Below are positions 6,108 through 7,021 of a DNA stretch of 7,021 bases, piece by piece (within the stretch, counting starts at the first letter, position 1; each line of letters begins with the position of its first letter). The DNA lies in NCBI GenBank assembly GCA_937941745.1, contig CALDGV010000094.1:1-7021 (forward strand). The letters are read 5' to 3'. Source of the stretch: an uncultured Prosthecobacter sp. GTDB lineage: Bacteria; Verrucomicrobiota; Verrucomicrobiia; Verrucomicrobiales; Verrucomicrobiaceae. Under the pieces are notes generated by a model, which was not told the DNA's origin, did no database searches, and worked only from the letters and a program-made list of their open reading frames with translations. A program made the translations under genes and the position numbers.

Positions 6108-7021
6108 TTACAGGCCGGCTTCGATCAGCTTCTCAAGCTTCACGATGTCCTTGCCGAAGTTGCGGATGCCTTCGGCGGTCTTTTCAGTGGCCATGGCGTC
6201 TTCGTTGAAGAGCCAGCGGAAGGTCTTCTCATCGCTGCCGATGCGTTCGATCTTCATCGACTGTGCGGCGGAGGCGTCGAGCTTCTTCACGAGGGGCTCT
6301 TCGGAAGCCTGAAGCTCGGCGAGGAGGCCGGGGGAGATGGTGAGCAGGTCGCAACCAGCGAGTTCGGTGATCTCACCCTTGTTGCGGAAGCTGGCGCCCA
6401 TGACCTCGGTCTTGTAGCCGAAGTGCTTGTAGTAGTTGTAAATCGTGGTCACGGACTGCACGCCGGGATCTTCCACGGCGGTGTAGTCTTTGCCGGTGCT
6501 CTTCTTGAACCAGTCGAGGATACGGCCGACGAAGGGGGAGATGAGCTTGATGCCGCCTTCGGCGCAGGCCACGGCCTGGGCGAGGCTGAAGAGGAGGGTC
6601 AGGTTGCAGTTGATGCCTTCTTTCTGAAGGATTTCGGCAGCCTTGATGCCTTCCCAGGTAGAGGCGATTTTGATGAGGACGCGCTCGCGGGGAATGCCTG
6701 CGGCCTCATACATGCCGATCAGGTGGCGGGCCTTGTCCACATTGCCCTGGATGTCGAAGGAGAGGCGGGCGTCCACTTCGGTGGAGACACGGCCGGGCAC
6801 GATTTTCAGGATCTCCAGACCGAACAGGATCAGGATGCGGTCCATGATGGCCTCGACCTTCGCGGCTCCGGAGAGGGAGCTGTTCTTGTGCTCGGCGATG
6901 GCCTGATCGACCAGGGACTTGTACTCCGCCTTCTGGGAGGCCTGAAGGATGAGGGAGGGGTTCGTGGTGGCGTCCTGGGGCTTGTAGGCCTTCATGGCCT
7001 CGAAGTCGCCGGTGTCGGCCA
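6108..7021 (-). CDS. tal: Transaldolase, TalB type (N-terminal ~16 residues outside window)
   Basis: Transaldolase transfers a dihydroxyacetone unit from sedoheptulose-7-phosphate to glyceraldehyde-3-phosphate, giving erythrose-4-phosphate and fructose-6-phosphate in the cytoplasmic non-oxidative pentose phosphate pathway. The frame is open through the right edge: residues ADTGDFEA precede the first internal Met (6995-6993), matching the TalB start region, so that Met is not the true start. About 303 of some 318 residues are present. From that Met (add 23 for E. coli TalB numbering), visible functional residues are N12 in TTNPS, E73 in STEVDAR, the Schiff-base lysine K109 in LIKIASTW, N131 and T133 in NCNLTLLF, and S153 and R158 in SPFVGR. 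The catalytic aspartate (TalB D17) is encoded at 7016-7014. The chain aligns with TalB to its C-terminus without gaps in the active-site blocks. The gene ends in TAA, followed by two hairpins. Confidence 0.97.
   Translation of the reverse strand, partial: ADTGDFEAMKAYKPQDATTNPSLILQASQKAEYKSLVDQAIAEHKNSSLSGAAKVEAIMDRILILFGLEILKIVPGRVSTEVDARLSFDIQGNVDKARHLIGMYEAAGIPRERVLIKIASTWEGIKAAEILQKEGINCNLTLLFSLAQAVACAEGGIKLISPFVGRILDWFKKSTGKDYTAVEDPGVQSVTTIYNYYKHFGYKTEVMGASFRNKGEITELAGCDLLTISPGLLAELQASEEPLVKKLDASAAQSMKIERIGSDEKTFRWLFNEDAMATEKTAEGIRNFGKDIVKLEKLIEAGL

Overview
The window is high-GC, densely coded bacterial DNA. It holds seven protein genes, two of them cut by the window edges. I see no rRNA, tRNA, CRISPR array, insertion sequence or other sign of mobility. 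Several traits suggest the Planctomycetes-Verrucomicrobia group, more likely a Verrucomicrobiaceae/Prosthecobacter-like organism: a secreted PQQ-type propeller opening with a DWPQF motif just after its signal peptide, a gene tail resembling the C-terminal carbohydrate-binding-like module of their FAD oxidoreductases, a three-part Ig-like secreted protein, and starts without Shine-Dalgarno sequences. This placement is inference from protein style, not from a marker gene.

Layout. At the left edge (2-112, +) is the last part of a gene whose product ends in a small beta-rich domain. It converges on a minus-strand block read from right to left: a polytopic membrane protein resembling GT-C glycosyltransferases (4692-3292), a HAD-superfamily phosphatase (3210-2422), a secreted beta-propeller protein (2355-1252) and a secreted Ig-like protein (1252-146). 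The last two are joined by a TAATG stop/start overlap and are almost certainly co-translated. The other gaps in the block are 81 and 66 bases with no convincing terminator, so one transcript is possible but not shown. A 97-base divergent spacer separates the block from a plus-strand PQQ-like propeller gene (4790-6022). That gene converges on a transaldolase gene (6108 to beyond 7021, minus), and a strong hairpin terminator lies between the two.

Function. Transaldolase is housekeeping carbon metabolism (non-oxidative pentose phosphate pathway). The HAD enzyme has all four catalytic motifs, but its substrate cannot be read from sequence. The three exported proteins (two propellers and one Ig-like) and the membrane protein point to envelope or periplasmic roles, with no pathway evident.

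I found no defence system, biosynthetic cluster or obviously novel machine. The parts most worth a second look are the translationally coupled propeller/Ig-like pair, the glycosyltransferase-like membrane protein, and the missing Shine-Dalgarno sequences at every visible start.
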